Source of the DNA: Clostridium sp. CAG:417
GTDB taxonomy: Bacteria; Bacillota_I; Bacilli_A; RF39; UBA660
Reading direction: 5' to 3'
Length of the DNA stretch: 64,000 nt
Assembly (NCBI GenBank): GCA_000432835.1
Contig: FR890375.1
Span: 346,632 to 410,631 of the forward strand
The notes beneath the pieces were generated by a model that was not told the origin of the DNA, did not search any database, and worked only from the letters and a program-made list of their open reading frames with translations. Each line of letters opens with the position of its first letter. Position 1 is the stretch's first letter. This document shows positions 52,906 through 61,506 of this stretch, one piece after another. A program made the position numbers and the translations under genes.

Positions 52906-53091
52906 ATCAAATAAAAATGATATTGATATTAAACCACTTATTCCTACTAATACATATACTATTTTTGCTAAAATATTTGTACTTCCACCAAATATTGTTG
53001 CTACTAGGTCGAGTTCAAATAATCCAACCATTAGCCAATTTATCGCACCAATAATAACTAGTATTAGGGCAATCTTTTTTATTATTTCCAT
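52894..53091 (-). CDS. DUF378 (YuzA-like) small membrane protein
   Basis: 65 residues, AAAGGATGAGAAT upstream on the minus strand. MEIIKKIALILVIIGAINWL, MVGLFELDLVATIFGG and AKIVYVLVGISGLISI are the conserved two-helix pattern of DUF378. Function unknown. Confidence 0.85.
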   Translation of the reverse strand: MEIIKKIALILVIIGAINWLMVGLFELDLVATIFGGSTNILAKIVYVLVGISGLISISFLFDDKK

Positions 53092-53202
53092 ATTCTCATC
53101 CTTTCTTTATACAAATATTTTTTCCATTTCTTTTATTTTTATACGGAATAAATGTATATATTTAACATATAGTTAAATTGAAAATATTAATGAGGTGATA
53201 TT

Positions 53203-54195
53203 TTGAAAAAAACTATATTTTTTTTGATTTTAATAGTAATACTATTAACTGGATGTGGAAAATATAATGAAAATGATTTAATAAGTGATTTAGATAAAAA
53301 AATTAGCAAAAGTAGTTATTATTTAGAAGGAAATCTAGAAATAGTCAATAATGATAATGTTTATAATTATGAGGTAAAGGTTTCTTATAAAAAGGATAAC
53401 AATTATAGAGTAAGTTTACTTAATAAATCAAATAATCATGAACAGATAATATTAAAAAATTCTGAAGGTGTATTTGTTGTGACGCCAGCTTTAAATAAAA
53501 GTTTCAAATTCCAAAGTGATTGGCCTTATAATAATTCACAGGTTTATTTACTTCAATCTGTTTTAAATGATATTAAAAATGATGATAAGAGACAATTTAA
53601 ATCTAAGAATGGTAATTTCATTTTCAATACCGAGGTTAATTATCCTAATAATCGTAAATTGGTAAGTCAAGAAATTGTTATATCAAAAAATCATAAATTT
53701 GATAAGATTAAAGTTTTGGATGAAAATGGTATTGCATTAATGACAATGGATTTTAAGAAAATTGATTTTACACCGACATTTAAGAAAAATTATTTTGAGT
53801 TAAATACTGTGATGGAGAGTGCAAAGGTAGATAATACTACAAAGGAAGTTGATAGTTTAGAAGATAGTATTTATCCTTTGGTTTTACCTACAGGAACAAA
53901 ATTAACTAATGAGGAAAAGGTAAAAAAAGATAAAGGTGAACGTGTTATACTAACCTTTGATGGAGAAAAACCATTTTTATTGGTAGAGGAAACTGCAAAT
54001 GCAGCTGATGATTTCACTATTATTCCTACAAGTGGAGAACCATATATTTTACAAGATACAATAGGTGTTTTGGCTGATAATTCATTGACTTGGAGTAGTG
54101 GAGGAATAGAGTATTATATGGTAAGCGATGTTTTGAATCAAAATGAATTAGTAGAAATAGCTTCTTCAATTAGTAGTCTTCCAACAATGAAATAA
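53203..54195 (+). CDS. LolA-like outer-leaflet lipoprotein
   Basis: 330 residues, AATGAGGTGATATTTT upstream. Signal with lipobox ILLTGCGK (Cys18). The mature protein has the LolA/GerS-like antiparallel sheet pattern: SSYYLEGNLEIVNNDNVYNY, YRVSLLNKSNNHEQIILKNS, VFVVTPALNKSFKF and FDKIKVLDENGIALMTMDFKK. A C-terminal part (about 215-330) adds another strand-rich module with YMVSDVLNQNELVEIASSI, as in DUF4367-like tails. Likely a membrane-anchored protein at the cell surface; related GerS proteins act in spore germination in Clostridioides. Confidence 0.75.
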   Translation: MKKTIFFLILIVILLTGCGKYNENDLISDLDKKISKSSYYLEGNLEIVNNDNVYNYEVKVSYKKDNNYRVSLLNKSNNHEQIILKNSEGVFVVTPALNKSFKFQSDWPYNNSQVYLLQSVLNDIKNDDKRQFKSKNGNFIFNTEVNYPNNRKLVSQEIVISKNHKFDKIKVLDENGIALMTMDFKKIDFTPTFKKNYFELNTVMESAKVDNTTKEVDSLEDSIYPLVLPTGTKLTNEEKVKKDKGERVILTFDGEKPFLLVEETANAADDFTIIPTSGEPYILQDTIGVLADNSLTWSSGGIEYYMVSDVLNQNELVEIASSISSLPTMK

Positions 54196-54198
54196 TTC

Positions 54199-54228
54199 TT
54201 TACAATTATATTTATATTATGTTATACT
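54199..54228 (+). promoter_or_regulatory. Promoter of the 54249 gene and tRNA-Asn
   Basis: TTTACA, 18 nt, TATACT. Confidence 0.6.
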
Positions 54229-54248
54229 CATAGTGGTTGGTGATTAAC

Positions 54249-54782
54249 ATGGGGAAAAATAAAACAAAAAAAACAAACACCAAAGATCTTCGTGGTCAAC
54301 ATAAAAAAATAGAAAGACAATATAATAGTGGAAGTTTTTCACTATCGAGTATAATTAAAGTAGTTTTGGTTATATTATTAGTATTACTTATATTTTACTT
54401 TTTGACAGTAGGTATTTTAAATAAGAAATCTAAAACTATCGTTTCTAATAATGCATCTATTCAATATAGGGAGATACTTGCTGGTGAAAGTTTTGATTTA
54501 AGTGATAATGAGTATTATGTTTTCTATTATGATAGTACTTCTGCTACTGCAGGTGAGGAATATGCACTAGTTACAAATTATAATGAAAAAAATAAAAAAG
54601 TGTTTATGTATACTGTTGATTTAAGTGAAGGTTTAAATAGAGATTATCGAAGTGATGTTAGTAATTCTAATGCAACTAACGCATCAGAGTTGAAGATTTC
54701 TGGTACTACATTAGTTCATTTTAAGAATGGAAAAATTGTTGAATATATCACAGATAATATTTCAGAATATTTAAATAAATAG
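54249..54782 (+). CDS. Membrane-anchored thioredoxin-like protein lacking cysteines
   Basis: 177 residues from the ATG after GGTTGGTGATTAAC. A basic N-terminus, one membrane helix (about 34-55), then a thioredoxin-like fold: NEYYVFYYDSTSATAGEEYA matches the active-site strand and helix but with no C-x-x-C (indeed no Cys in the protein), KVFMYTVDLSEG is the next strand, and LKISGTTLVHFKNGKIVEYI is the cis-Pro-region equivalent with Thr in place of Pro. It cannot be a redox enzyme and may be a structural or chaperone-like remnant. tRNA-Asn follows 16 nt after the stop. Confidence 0.65.
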   Translation: MGKNKTKKTNTKDLRGQHKKIERQYNSGSFSLSSIIKVVLVILLVLLIFYFLTVGILNKKSKTIVSNNASIQYREILAGESFDLSDNEYYVFYYDSTSATAGEEYALVTNYNEKNKKVFMYTVDLSEGLNRDYRSDVSNSNATNASELKISGTTLVHFKNGKIVEYITDNISEYLNK

Positions 54783-54798
54783 AGCTTACGCTCTTCAT

Positions 54799-54875
54799 GC
54801 CTCAATAGCTCAGTTGGTTAGAGCACTTGACTGTTAATCAAGGGGTCCTAGGTTCAAGTCCTAGTTGAGGCGCCA
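54799..54875 (+). tRNA. tRNA-Asn(GTT)
   Basis: 77 nt with GCCTCAA/TTGAGGC acceptor stem, discriminator G, encoded CCA; D-arm AGCTCAGTTGGTTAGAGC; anticodon stem CTTGA/TCAAG with loop CTGTTAA, anticodon GTT; T-arm CTAGGTTCAAGTCCTAG. All stems intact. Confidence 0.97.
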
Positions 54876-54887
54876 TTATGTTATACA

Positions 54888-54916
54888 AAGATAGATTTTA
54901 TCTATCTTTTTATTTT
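54888..54916 (+). terminator. Terminator after tRNA-Asn
   Basis: AAGATAGA/TCTATCTT, 4-nt loop, TTTATTTT. Confidence 0.85.
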
Positions 54917-54969
54917 AAATTTAATTCTATTTGTGATATGATACTAATATAGTGTAACGAGGTGAAAAT

Positions 54970-56226
54970 ATGGCTGGCAGAGGTAGAAAAAAAGAAAAAA
55001 TTATAAAGGAAAAAGAATCTTCTGTAGATGATATTACTACTAATATGAACAGAGAATATTTTTCTAATTATGAAGTAATTATAATAATTGTTATTTCAGT
55101 TGTGTTTGGGGGTATACTTGGAAGTATTATTACTTTAAATAGAGAAAAGAGTAGTCAAAGTAATAATGAACTTGATGAATTTATTACAACTTATAATAGT
55201 ATTACTACTAATTATTATAAAAATGTTGATAATAAGAAATTAATTAATGCTGCTATTAAGGGAATGGTTAATTATCTTGATGATCCTTATAGTATATATA
55301 TGGATGAGGATGATACAGAAAACTTTACTCAAACTGTTAATGGACAATATGAGGGTGTTGGAGTAAGTGTTAGTAAGGTTGATAACAGTATAGAAATAGT
55401 TGCTATTTTCAAGGATTCTCCAGCTGATAAAGCAGGTTTGAAGCCAGGAGACAAAATTATTAAAGTTAATAATAAAGATGTAAGTGGAATGGAATTAGAT
55501 GATGTAGTAAAATTAATAAAGAATAAGAAAAAGGTAAATATTATTGTTAAACGTGATAATAAAGAAAAAGAAATCACTTTAAAACAGAATACGGTTGTTA
55601 TACCTTCAGTTTCTAGTAGAATAGTTGAAAGTAATAATAAAAAAGTGGGAGTTTTAAATGTTAGTATTTTTGCCGCTAATACATATAAACAATTTAAAAA
55701 TAAATTAGATGATTTGGAAAATAAAAAGATTGATTCTTTGATTATCGATGTTAGACAGAATTCTGGCGGCCACTTAGATCAAGTTTCTAAAATTCTTTCT
55801 TTATTTATGAAACAGGATAAAGTAATTTATCAGATTAAAACAAAAAAAGGAGTTGAAAAGTACTATTCAACAGGTAAAAAAAGTAAAAATTATAATGTAG
55901 TAGTTTTAATTGATAATAGTAGTGCTTCAGCATCAGAAATATTGGCTGCTGCAATGAATGAGTCTTATGGAGCTACATTAATGGGGGAAAAAACGTATGG
56001 AAAGGGCACTGTTCAAAAGGAATATATGCTTAGTAGTGGTGCTAGTATTAAGTATACAGTAGAAAAGTGGTTTACTCCTAAAGGTAAATCTATTAATGGT
56101 AAGGGTATTAGTCCTACTATAGAGGTAGCACTTTCTGATGAATATGCTAATAATCCAACCGATGAAAATGATAATCAATTACAAGAAGCAATCAAGTTTT
56201 TAACAGAAGAAAAGAAAACTAATTAG
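54970..56226 (+). CDS. S41-family C-terminal processing protease (CtpA type)
   Basis: 418 residues, ACGAGGTGAAAAT upstream. A membrane helix (about 38-58) is followed by a PDZ domain (VGVSVSKVDNSIEIVAIFKD, SPADKAGLKPGDKIIKVN) and the S41 domain: LIIDVRQNSGGHLDQ, LIDNSSASASEILAAAM (catalytic Ser) and GEKTYGKGTVQ (catalytic Lys). An extracytoplasmic serine protease trimming surface or envelope proteins. Convergent with the sortase gene, overlapping by 4 nt, with no terminator hairpin between them. Confidence 0.93.
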   Translation: MAGRGRKKEKIIKEKESSVDDITTNMNREYFSNYEVIIIIVISVVFGGILGSIITLNREKSSQSNNELDEFITTYNSITTNYYKNVDNKKLINAAIKGMVNYLDDPYSIYMDEDDTENFTQTVNGQYEGVGVSVSKVDNSIEIVAIFKDSPADKAGLKPGDKIIKVNNKDVSGMELDDVVKLIKNKKKVNIIVKRDNKEKEITLKQNTVVIPSVSSRIVESNNKKVGVLNVSIFAANTYKQFKNKLDDLENKKIDSLIIDVRQNSGGHLDQVSKILSLFMKQDKVIYQIKTKKGVEKYYSTGKKSKNYNVVVLIDNSSASASEILAAAMNESYGATLMGEKTYGKGTVQKEYMLSSGASIKYTVEKWFTPKGKSINGKGISPTIEVALSDEYANNPTDENDNQLQEAIKFLTEEKKTN

Positions 56227-56771
56227 TCTTCTTTTTTTTCTAATATAGTATTTACTATTAACTGTTTGTTTTTGTTATTACTACATGTTGTTAAAATTAG
56301 TTCCTTGCCTTTGTTATAATTTCCGGTAAGAAAGCCATTTTTCTTTATTTCATGTATTTTCGTCACCTTATAAATATATGCTTTTTGTTTATATATAAAA
56401 TATACCTTATCATTGGGCTCTAGTTCTTTAAGATCATTAAAATATGCTACTAACCCATTTCCGGAATGTGCTGCTAGAAAAATAGTGCTACCTTCTGTGT
56501 CTGGTAGAGTAGATTCTTTTAAAATCATTATATTTTCATCTACATTATTTTTAGGACTTTTGATTGGATAAATATTCCTATTAACGTTTATTTTTGGAAT
56601 ATATAAAGTGGCAAGTATTTCATTATTTGTCTTTTTGCCTGTTGAAATGATAGTAGATGACTTGATTTTTATTTTTTCATTATCTACCGTTTTATTTGTA
56701 TATATAGAAAAACAACACATGCAATATACAATTATTAATATGCTATTTAGAATTATATTTTTTACTTTCAT
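56223..56771 (-). CDS. Sortase with Gln at the usual catalytic Arg position
   Basis: 182 residues; N-terminal membrane helix (about 5-24), then the sortase barrel: ILATLYIPKINVNRNIYPIK, FLAAHSGNGLVAYFNDLKEL (catalytic His102) and ELILTTCSNNKNKQLIVNTI (nucleophile Cys163). The residue aligned with the conserved catalytic Arg is Gln170 (CAG). It overlaps the upstream thioester-protein gene by 29 nt, so this is a dedicated sortase-substrate pair. Size suits a class D-like enzyme. Confidence 0.85.
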   Translation of the reverse strand: MKVKNIILNSILIIVYCMCCFSIYTNKTVDNEKIKIKSSTIISTGKKTNNEILATLYIPKINVNRNIYPIKSPKNNVDENIMILKESTLPDTEGSTIFLAAHSGNGLVAYFNDLKELEPNDKVYFIYKQKAYIYKVTKIHEIKKNGFLTGNYNKGKELILTTCSNNKNKQLIVNTILEKKED

Positions 56772-58185
56772 ATATACCCATTATAAGTAAGCAACTTGCA
56801 ACTATTATATACCATGTTTTGTTTATATCATCTCTAGTATTTGGAATAGGTATTTTATAATCATACAAGTTATAGAATAAATCTGTAGTTTCATTATTTA
56901 CTATTACTTCAAAATCTTCTACATATTTATATCCAGTTTTACTATTTTTTTGTTTTATTAGATATTTTCCGTATGGAAGCTTGATTTTAGCGTTTCCTAG
57001 ATTGTCGGTGGTAATGGTATAGACTAGTTTATTGGCTTTGTAAATTTCAAAAGTAATGTTTCCCTCAGGCAATGTGTTATTTTCTTCACCATACTCTTTG
57101 TGAATAAATATTTCTTTTTCTATTATTTTATTTTCAAATTCATAATTTATTTTTGTATTATCAAGAGTTAGTTCTATTTTGTGAAAACTATCATCTTGAA
57201 TATATCCAGTTCCAGCTTGTTTTTCTTTCAGATAGTATATTCCTAAATCAAGGTTATCTATTGTTGCGGTACAGTCCTTATTTAATTTAATCTCTTGAAG
57301 GAAGTTCTTTTTTTCATCATATAACTCCAAAATTGTTTCATTTAATTTACCATCTCCGAAAGAAGTAGTTGTTTTAGTATCACTATCTATTTTTGTGATT
57401 TTAAGTTTTGTTTTATATATATTTATATTTAAACTAAATTCATCATTAGGTAAATATCCACCTGTCATTAGGTTTTGACTTGTTTGATTGTAGTAAAATA
57501 TTACTGGTTCATTATTTTGATATTTTCTTTTAAAAGTGAAACTGTAATTACCTTCTGTTAATTTATCTAGATTAATATAGTTATCCACAATTGAAATGTT
57601 TGAAGTAGTTGGATAAAAGTTTTGAAGAACATTATTTGTGTCTATTATTTTATTATTTTTGATGTTGATATTAATTATTTTGTTAGCAAAACTTGGCTTA
57701 ATATAGTGATTGTTTACTAAGTCGTTGATTTCTGCTATTTCATTTGTAAATTTTTCTATTTTATTACCATTGAGATAATCAGTAAAATAAAAATCTGCAT
57801 CTTTATCGACTGTTTGCCATAACATTAATTGAGTGATGGCATACCATTTGTTGTCAGTATGGCCTTGATAATTGTAACCATAATAAGCTATTAGTGACAT
57901 TCTTTCCCATGTGTTTTGATCTATATTATTAGGATTTATACTTGTTTCATAACTTGCACTTTCATCAAAAAAATTGAATGGTTCTATACAATAAGCTGCT
58001 TTGTTGTCACTTTTTCTTCTAAAAAAACGGGATTTTTGAAAATGGGTGGTGCCGTTTTTTATGCTTTTGGTATATATGCTATCAATTTTTTCTGCTTCGT
58101 AAAAGTTTGTAGAAGCTGCTTTTACATTTGAGTGAACGATTAGTATTGTTATTAGTGTCATTAAGAATATTATATTTTTTTTCAT
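56743..58185 (-). CDS. Thioester-domain (TQXA) and Cna-B-type surface adhesin
   Basis: 480 residues, GGAGGAAAAAA upstream. Signal peptide to about residue 24; a thioester domain with KAAYCIEPF (Cys66) and YAITQLMLW (Gln119), the pair expected to form the internal Cys-Gln thioester that lets such adhesins bind host ligands covalently. Then two SpaA/Cna-B modules (LYDEKKNFLQEIKLNKDCTA..., FEIYKANKLVYTITTDNLGN...). The C-terminus has IPIPNTRDD, a hydrophobic helix and KKYNSK: a sorting signal with IPNTR where LPxTG would be. Anchored by the adjoining sortase. Confidence 0.85.
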   Translation of the reverse strand: MKKNIIFLMTLITILIVHSNVKAASTNFYEAEKIDSIYTKSIKNGTTHFQKSRFFRRKSDNKAAYCIEPFNFFDESASYETSINPNNIDQNTWERMSLIAYYGYNYQGHTDNKWYAITQLMLWQTVDKDADFYFTDYLNGNKIEKFTNEIAEINDLVNNHYIKPSFANKIININIKNNKIIDTNNVLQNFYPTTSNISIVDNYINLDKLTEGNYSFTFKRKYQNNEPVIFYYNQTSQNLMTGGYLPNDEFSLNINIYKTKLKITKIDSDTKTTTSFGDGKLNETILELYDEKKNFLQEIKLNKDCTATIDNLDLGIYYLKEKQAGTGYIQDDSFHKIELTLDNTKINYEFENKIIEKEIFIHKEYGEENNTLPEGNITFEIYKANKLVYTITTDNLGNAKIKLPYGKYLIKQKNSKTGYKYVEDFEVIVNNETTDLFYNLYDYKIPIPNTRDDINKTWYIIVASCLLIMGIYESKKYNSK

Positions 58186-58361
58186 TTTTTTCCTCCTTTT
58201 TCTTGTTGACGGCTAATATACTACATAAAAAAATTTATTGTTCAAATGGCTAATATTTCAAATTTATGTTAAAATAGTGGTGAATTTAGTAATATTCTCT
58301 AGCTTAATTTGATAATTGTTATGATAAATGGGAATATTTATTACGTGATTGAGGTGATTAG

Positions 58362-59978
58362 ATGACAGATATTGAAATAGCTCATAAGGCGGCAAAATTA
58401 CCTATTGGTGAAGTTGCAAAGAAGATAGGGTTAAGTAGCGATGAATTAATTTTATATGGTGACGATAAAGCAAAAATAAACAAAATTCCTGGAGAAAAAA
58501 AAGGAAAACTAATACTAGTTACGGCAACTAATCCTACTCCATATGGAGAAGGTAAAACAACTGTTTCAATTGGCTTGGCTGATGCTTTAAACAGTCTTAA
58601 TAAAAATGTTTTATTAGCTCTTAGAGAACCATCTTTAGGTCCTGTTTTTGGAATGAAGGGTGGCGCAACTGGAGGCGGTTACAGCCAAATAGTACCTATG
58701 GAAGATATTAATCTATTTTTTACGGGTGATATGTCGGCAATAGAAGCTGCTAATAATTTGCTATGCGCTGCTATTGATAACCATATATATTTTGGTAATA
58801 GGTTAGGAATAGAAAAAATTGCTTTTCAAAGGTGTTTAGATGTCAACGATAGGACACTGAGAAATATTACTGCTAATAATAGAAGTTATTCTTTTACTAT
58901 TACCGCTGCCAGTGAAATTATGGCCCTACTTTGTTTAGCAAAGGATCTTGATGATTTAAGAGAAAAAATAGGTAATATTGTTATTGGTTTTAATGCTAAT
59001 AATGAGATGATCTATGCAAGAAGTCTTCATATAGAGGGAGCTATGTTGGCTTTATTAAAAGATGCCTTTAAACCAAATTTGGTTCAAACACTTGAAAATA
59101 CTCCTGCAATAGTTCATGGTGGTCCCTTTGCTAATATTGCCCATGGTTGTAATAGTCTAAATGCTACTAAACTTGCTCTTTCACTTGGCGATTATGTTGT
59201 AACGGAAGCGGGTTTTGGATCAGATTTAGGTGCTGAGAAATTTTTTGATATAAAATGTAGAAAAGGAAATATTGCTCCTGACTGTGTTGTCATTGTTACA
59301 ACTTTACGTTCACTAAAATATAATGCTCATGTTCCTAAAAACAATATAAATTTATGTGATGTTTCCTCTGTTAAGGGTGGACTTAGTAATCTTCAAGTTC
59401 ATATTGAAAATATGAAAAAGTTTAATTCTAATATTATTGTCGCTTTAAACAGATTTTCTTCTGATACAGTAGAAGAAATTGAAGTTGTTAAGAACTTTTG
59501 TAAAAATTTAGGAGTAGCTTTTTCTATATGTGATGCATATAGTAGAGGTTCAGCTGGGGCACTTGATCTAGCAGAAGTTACTCTTGGACTTTTGGATAAT
59601 GAAAATAATTTTAAATTGTTATATGACGATAATTTATCTATAAAAGAAAAAATAGAAAAGATTTCAACAGAGATATATAGAGCAAATGATGTATTATACA
59701 CGGATATAGCCTTAGAAAAAATAGCATATTTGACAGAAAATAATATGGGTAATCTTCCAATTTGTGTAGCTAAAACACAATATTCGTTATCTGATGATAA
59801 AAATAAAATAGGAATTACTAAAGACCATATTATTCATGTCAAGGACATAAAGGTATATTCTGGTGCTGGTTTTATTGTTGTGTATCTTGGTAATATTATT
59901 GATATGCCTGGTTTACCGAAAGAACCCAATTATTTAAATATAGATGTTTTAGAAAATGAAATAATAGGATTATCATAA
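58362..59978 (+). CDS. fhs: Formate--tetrahydrofolate ligase
   Basis: 538 residues, TTGAGGTGATTAG upstream. Signatures: ATNPTPYGEGKTTVSIGLAD (P-loop), LREPSLGPVFGMKGGATGGG, DMSAIEAANNLLCAAIDNH, TPAIVHGGPFANIAHGCNS, VTEAGFGSDLGAEKFFDIKC and VYSGAGFIVVYLGNI. It makes 10-formyl-THF from formate, THF and ATP, so formate from PflB can supply purine and formyl-Met synthesis. Slightly shorter than the usual 556. Single gene. Confidence 0.97.
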   Translation: MTDIEIAHKAAKLPIGEVAKKIGLSSDELILYGDDKAKINKIPGEKKGKLILVTATNPTPYGEGKTTVSIGLADALNSLNKNVLLALREPSLGPVFGMKGGATGGGYSQIVPMEDINLFFTGDMSAIEAANNLLCAAIDNHIYFGNRLGIEKIAFQRCLDVNDRTLRNITANNRSYSFTITAASEIMALLCLAKDLDDLREKIGNIVIGFNANNEMIYARSLHIEGAMLALLKDAFKPNLVQTLENTPAIVHGGPFANIAHGCNSLNATKLALSLGDYVVTEAGFGSDLGAEKFFDIKCRKGNIAPDCVVIVTTLRSLKYNAHVPKNNINLCDVSSVKGGLSNLQVHIENMKKFNSNIIVALNRFSSDTVEEIEVVKNFCKNLGVAFSICDAYSRGSAGALDLAEVTLGLLDNENNFKLLYDDNLSIKEKIEKISTEIYRANDVLYTDIALEKIAYLTENNMGNLPICVAKTQYSLSDDKNKIGITKDHIIHVKDIKVYSGAGFIVVYLGNIIDMPGLPKEPNYLNIDVLENEIIGLS

Positions 59979-60013
59979 AAAAATCACTTCTTATGAAGTG
60001 ATTAATTTTTTTG
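59977..60013. terminator. Bidirectional terminator
   Basis: AATCACTTC/GAAGTGATT, 4-nt loop, A-run before and T-run after; between fhs and the opposing surface-protein gene. Confidence 0.9.
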
Positions 60014-60886
60014 TGTAGTATTATTTGTAGGTACAATAGTTTTGAAATAAATTGTAAATGTATTTCCATCTGTTATATTAATTGGAAAAGATGGTAATTT
60101 TGATTTTACTGTATCAATTTCGTTACTACATTCAGTGAATTCTGCTGGTTTTATGATGTCAGTTTGTTTTAATTCAATAGTTTTTTTGTTTTCTGTTTTT
60201 GATATTTTTTCTTCTTTTAACTTTTCTCCACAATAATATTTTAAAGTATAAGAAATAGTGTTTAGTTTTTGAGTAGGTTGTTCTTCATAGATGGATATTG
60301 TACCAGTATATAGTTGTTTATTATAAGTTATTGTATATTGATAATCTCCTACAATTTTAGTATTTACTTTTGATAAATCTGGTTTTATAGTCTGTAAGAC
60401 TTCATCTGGTATTGTAGAGTCTATGTAGTCCTTTACGTCAGTAGGTAGTGGACTGTTTAATTTTATGGATAAGTTTTTTAGTTTTATATTGATGTTTGGC
60501 AAAACTTTTTCATTAACGATAACATTTCCTCTATACTTTTTACTTTTATAACTAATTGTGTATGTATATTTACCAGCTTGCGTAACGTTAACTAGTGAAG
60601 TATCTAATTTAAATTGTTTTAGTGCTTTTTCACTTATATCATCCATGTTTGCAATATATTCTTTTACATCCACACTAATTGGTTCATTTACTTCAACTGT
60701 AACATCCTTCAATATTGGTATATTACTTTTAATTTTTGCAACTTGCTTTTCGATTACCTTTACTTCTACTTTTGTGTTTTTTGGTTGTGCATTCATTTTA
60801 TTTAAAATTAGGCCACTGGTAGTTGAAATAATACCAGATAACGCTAATGACAATGTTAGAATATTTAAACCTTTATTTTTATTCAT
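60002..60886 (-). CDS. Putative surface protein with bacterial Ig-like repeats
   Basis: 294 residues, taking the ATG 10 nt after GAGG (MNKNKGLNILTLSLALSGII). An N-terminal hydrophobic segment serves as signal/anchor. Two Ig-like units are visible, each with a 'v..V..P...DVK.YI......' opening and closing with 'AGKYTYTISYKSKKYRGNVIV' or 'VGDYQYTITYNKQLYTGTISI'. The last 90 residues differ and contain two Cys. No LPxTG-type signal, so it is probably held by its N-terminal helix. Confidence 0.7.
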   Translation of the reverse strand: MNKNKGLNILTLSLALSGIISTTSGLILNKMNAQPKNTKVEVKVIEKQVAKIKSNIPILKDVTVEVNEPISVDVKEYIANMDDISEKALKQFKLDTSLVNVTQAGKYTYTISYKSKKYRGNVIVNEKVLPNINIKLKNLSIKLNSPLPTDVKDYIDSTIPDEVLQTIKPDLSKVNTKIVGDYQYTITYNKQLYTGTISIYEEQPTQKLNTISYTLKYYCGEKLKEEKISKTENKKTIELKQTDIIKPAEFTECSNEIDTVKSKLPSFPINITDGNTFTIYFKTIVPTNNTTQKN

Positions 60887-61085
60887 GTTTTCCATCCTCA
60901 ACTTTTATCTTTATAACATTAATTATATTATATTTTATAATATATGACAATATTTTTATCGGACATTTAACATTTTATACTAATGATAGTATTTTTTTGT
61001 AAAGTAAATAATATATATAATTATAGTGCTTTATGTTGAATTATAATTAAAATTTTATTATAATTTGATTAGGAGGAGTGTCGAT

Positions 61086-61502
61086 ATGATTGGTATGTGG
61101 TTTGTTGCTTTTATAATCTTGCTTTTTTTTGAGATAATTACTGTTAATCTGGTTACTATATGGTTTGCGATTGGGGCATTAGTAAGTTGTGTTGTTGCAT
61201 ACTTTTGCGATAATATTTTTATTCAAATTGGTGTCTTTTTGTTAACAAGTATTATAGTTTTAGTTTGTACTAAACCATTATCACAAAAAATAAGAAAAGG
61301 TAAAAAAGTAGCGACTAATTCGGATAGGGTAATTGGTATGGAAGGTGTTGTAACAATGGATATTTCAAAAAATAACGTTGGTGAAGTAAAAGTTGATGGC
61401 AAACGCTGGAGTGCAGTTTCCAAAGAAGAGTTTCATAAGGATGATATTGTAGTCATCAAAAAAATTGATGGTGTAAAACTTATTGTAGAGAAGGAGAGAT
61501 AA
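61086..61502 (+). CDS. NfeD-family membrane protein
   Basis: 138 residues from the ATG after TAGGAGGAGTGTCGAT. MIGMWFVAFIILLFFEIITV starts three hydrophobic helices (to about residue 70), then an OB-fold domain (VIGMEGVVTMDISKNNVGEV, KVDGKRWSAVSKEEFHKDD) as in short NfeD proteins. Such proteins pair with SPFH proteins encoded next door, as here, and organise membrane domains. Confidence 0.9.
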   Translation: MIGMWFVAFIILLFFEIITVNLVTIWFAIGALVSCVVAYFCDNIFIQIGVFLLTSIIVLVCTKPLSQKIRKGKKVATNSDRVIGMEGVVTMDISKNNVGEVKVDGKRWSAVSKEEFHKDDIVVIKKIDGVKLIVEKER

Positions 61503-61506
61503 AATT

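Noticed and set aside
52886..53176. Plus-strand open frame opposite DUF378
   Set aside because: It is antisense to a clearly conserved DUF378 gene and starts inside the cdaR terminator.
58186..58361. THF or other riboswitch upstream of fhs
   Set aside because: I could not find the conserved paired elements; the leader is AT-rich without a convincing structure.
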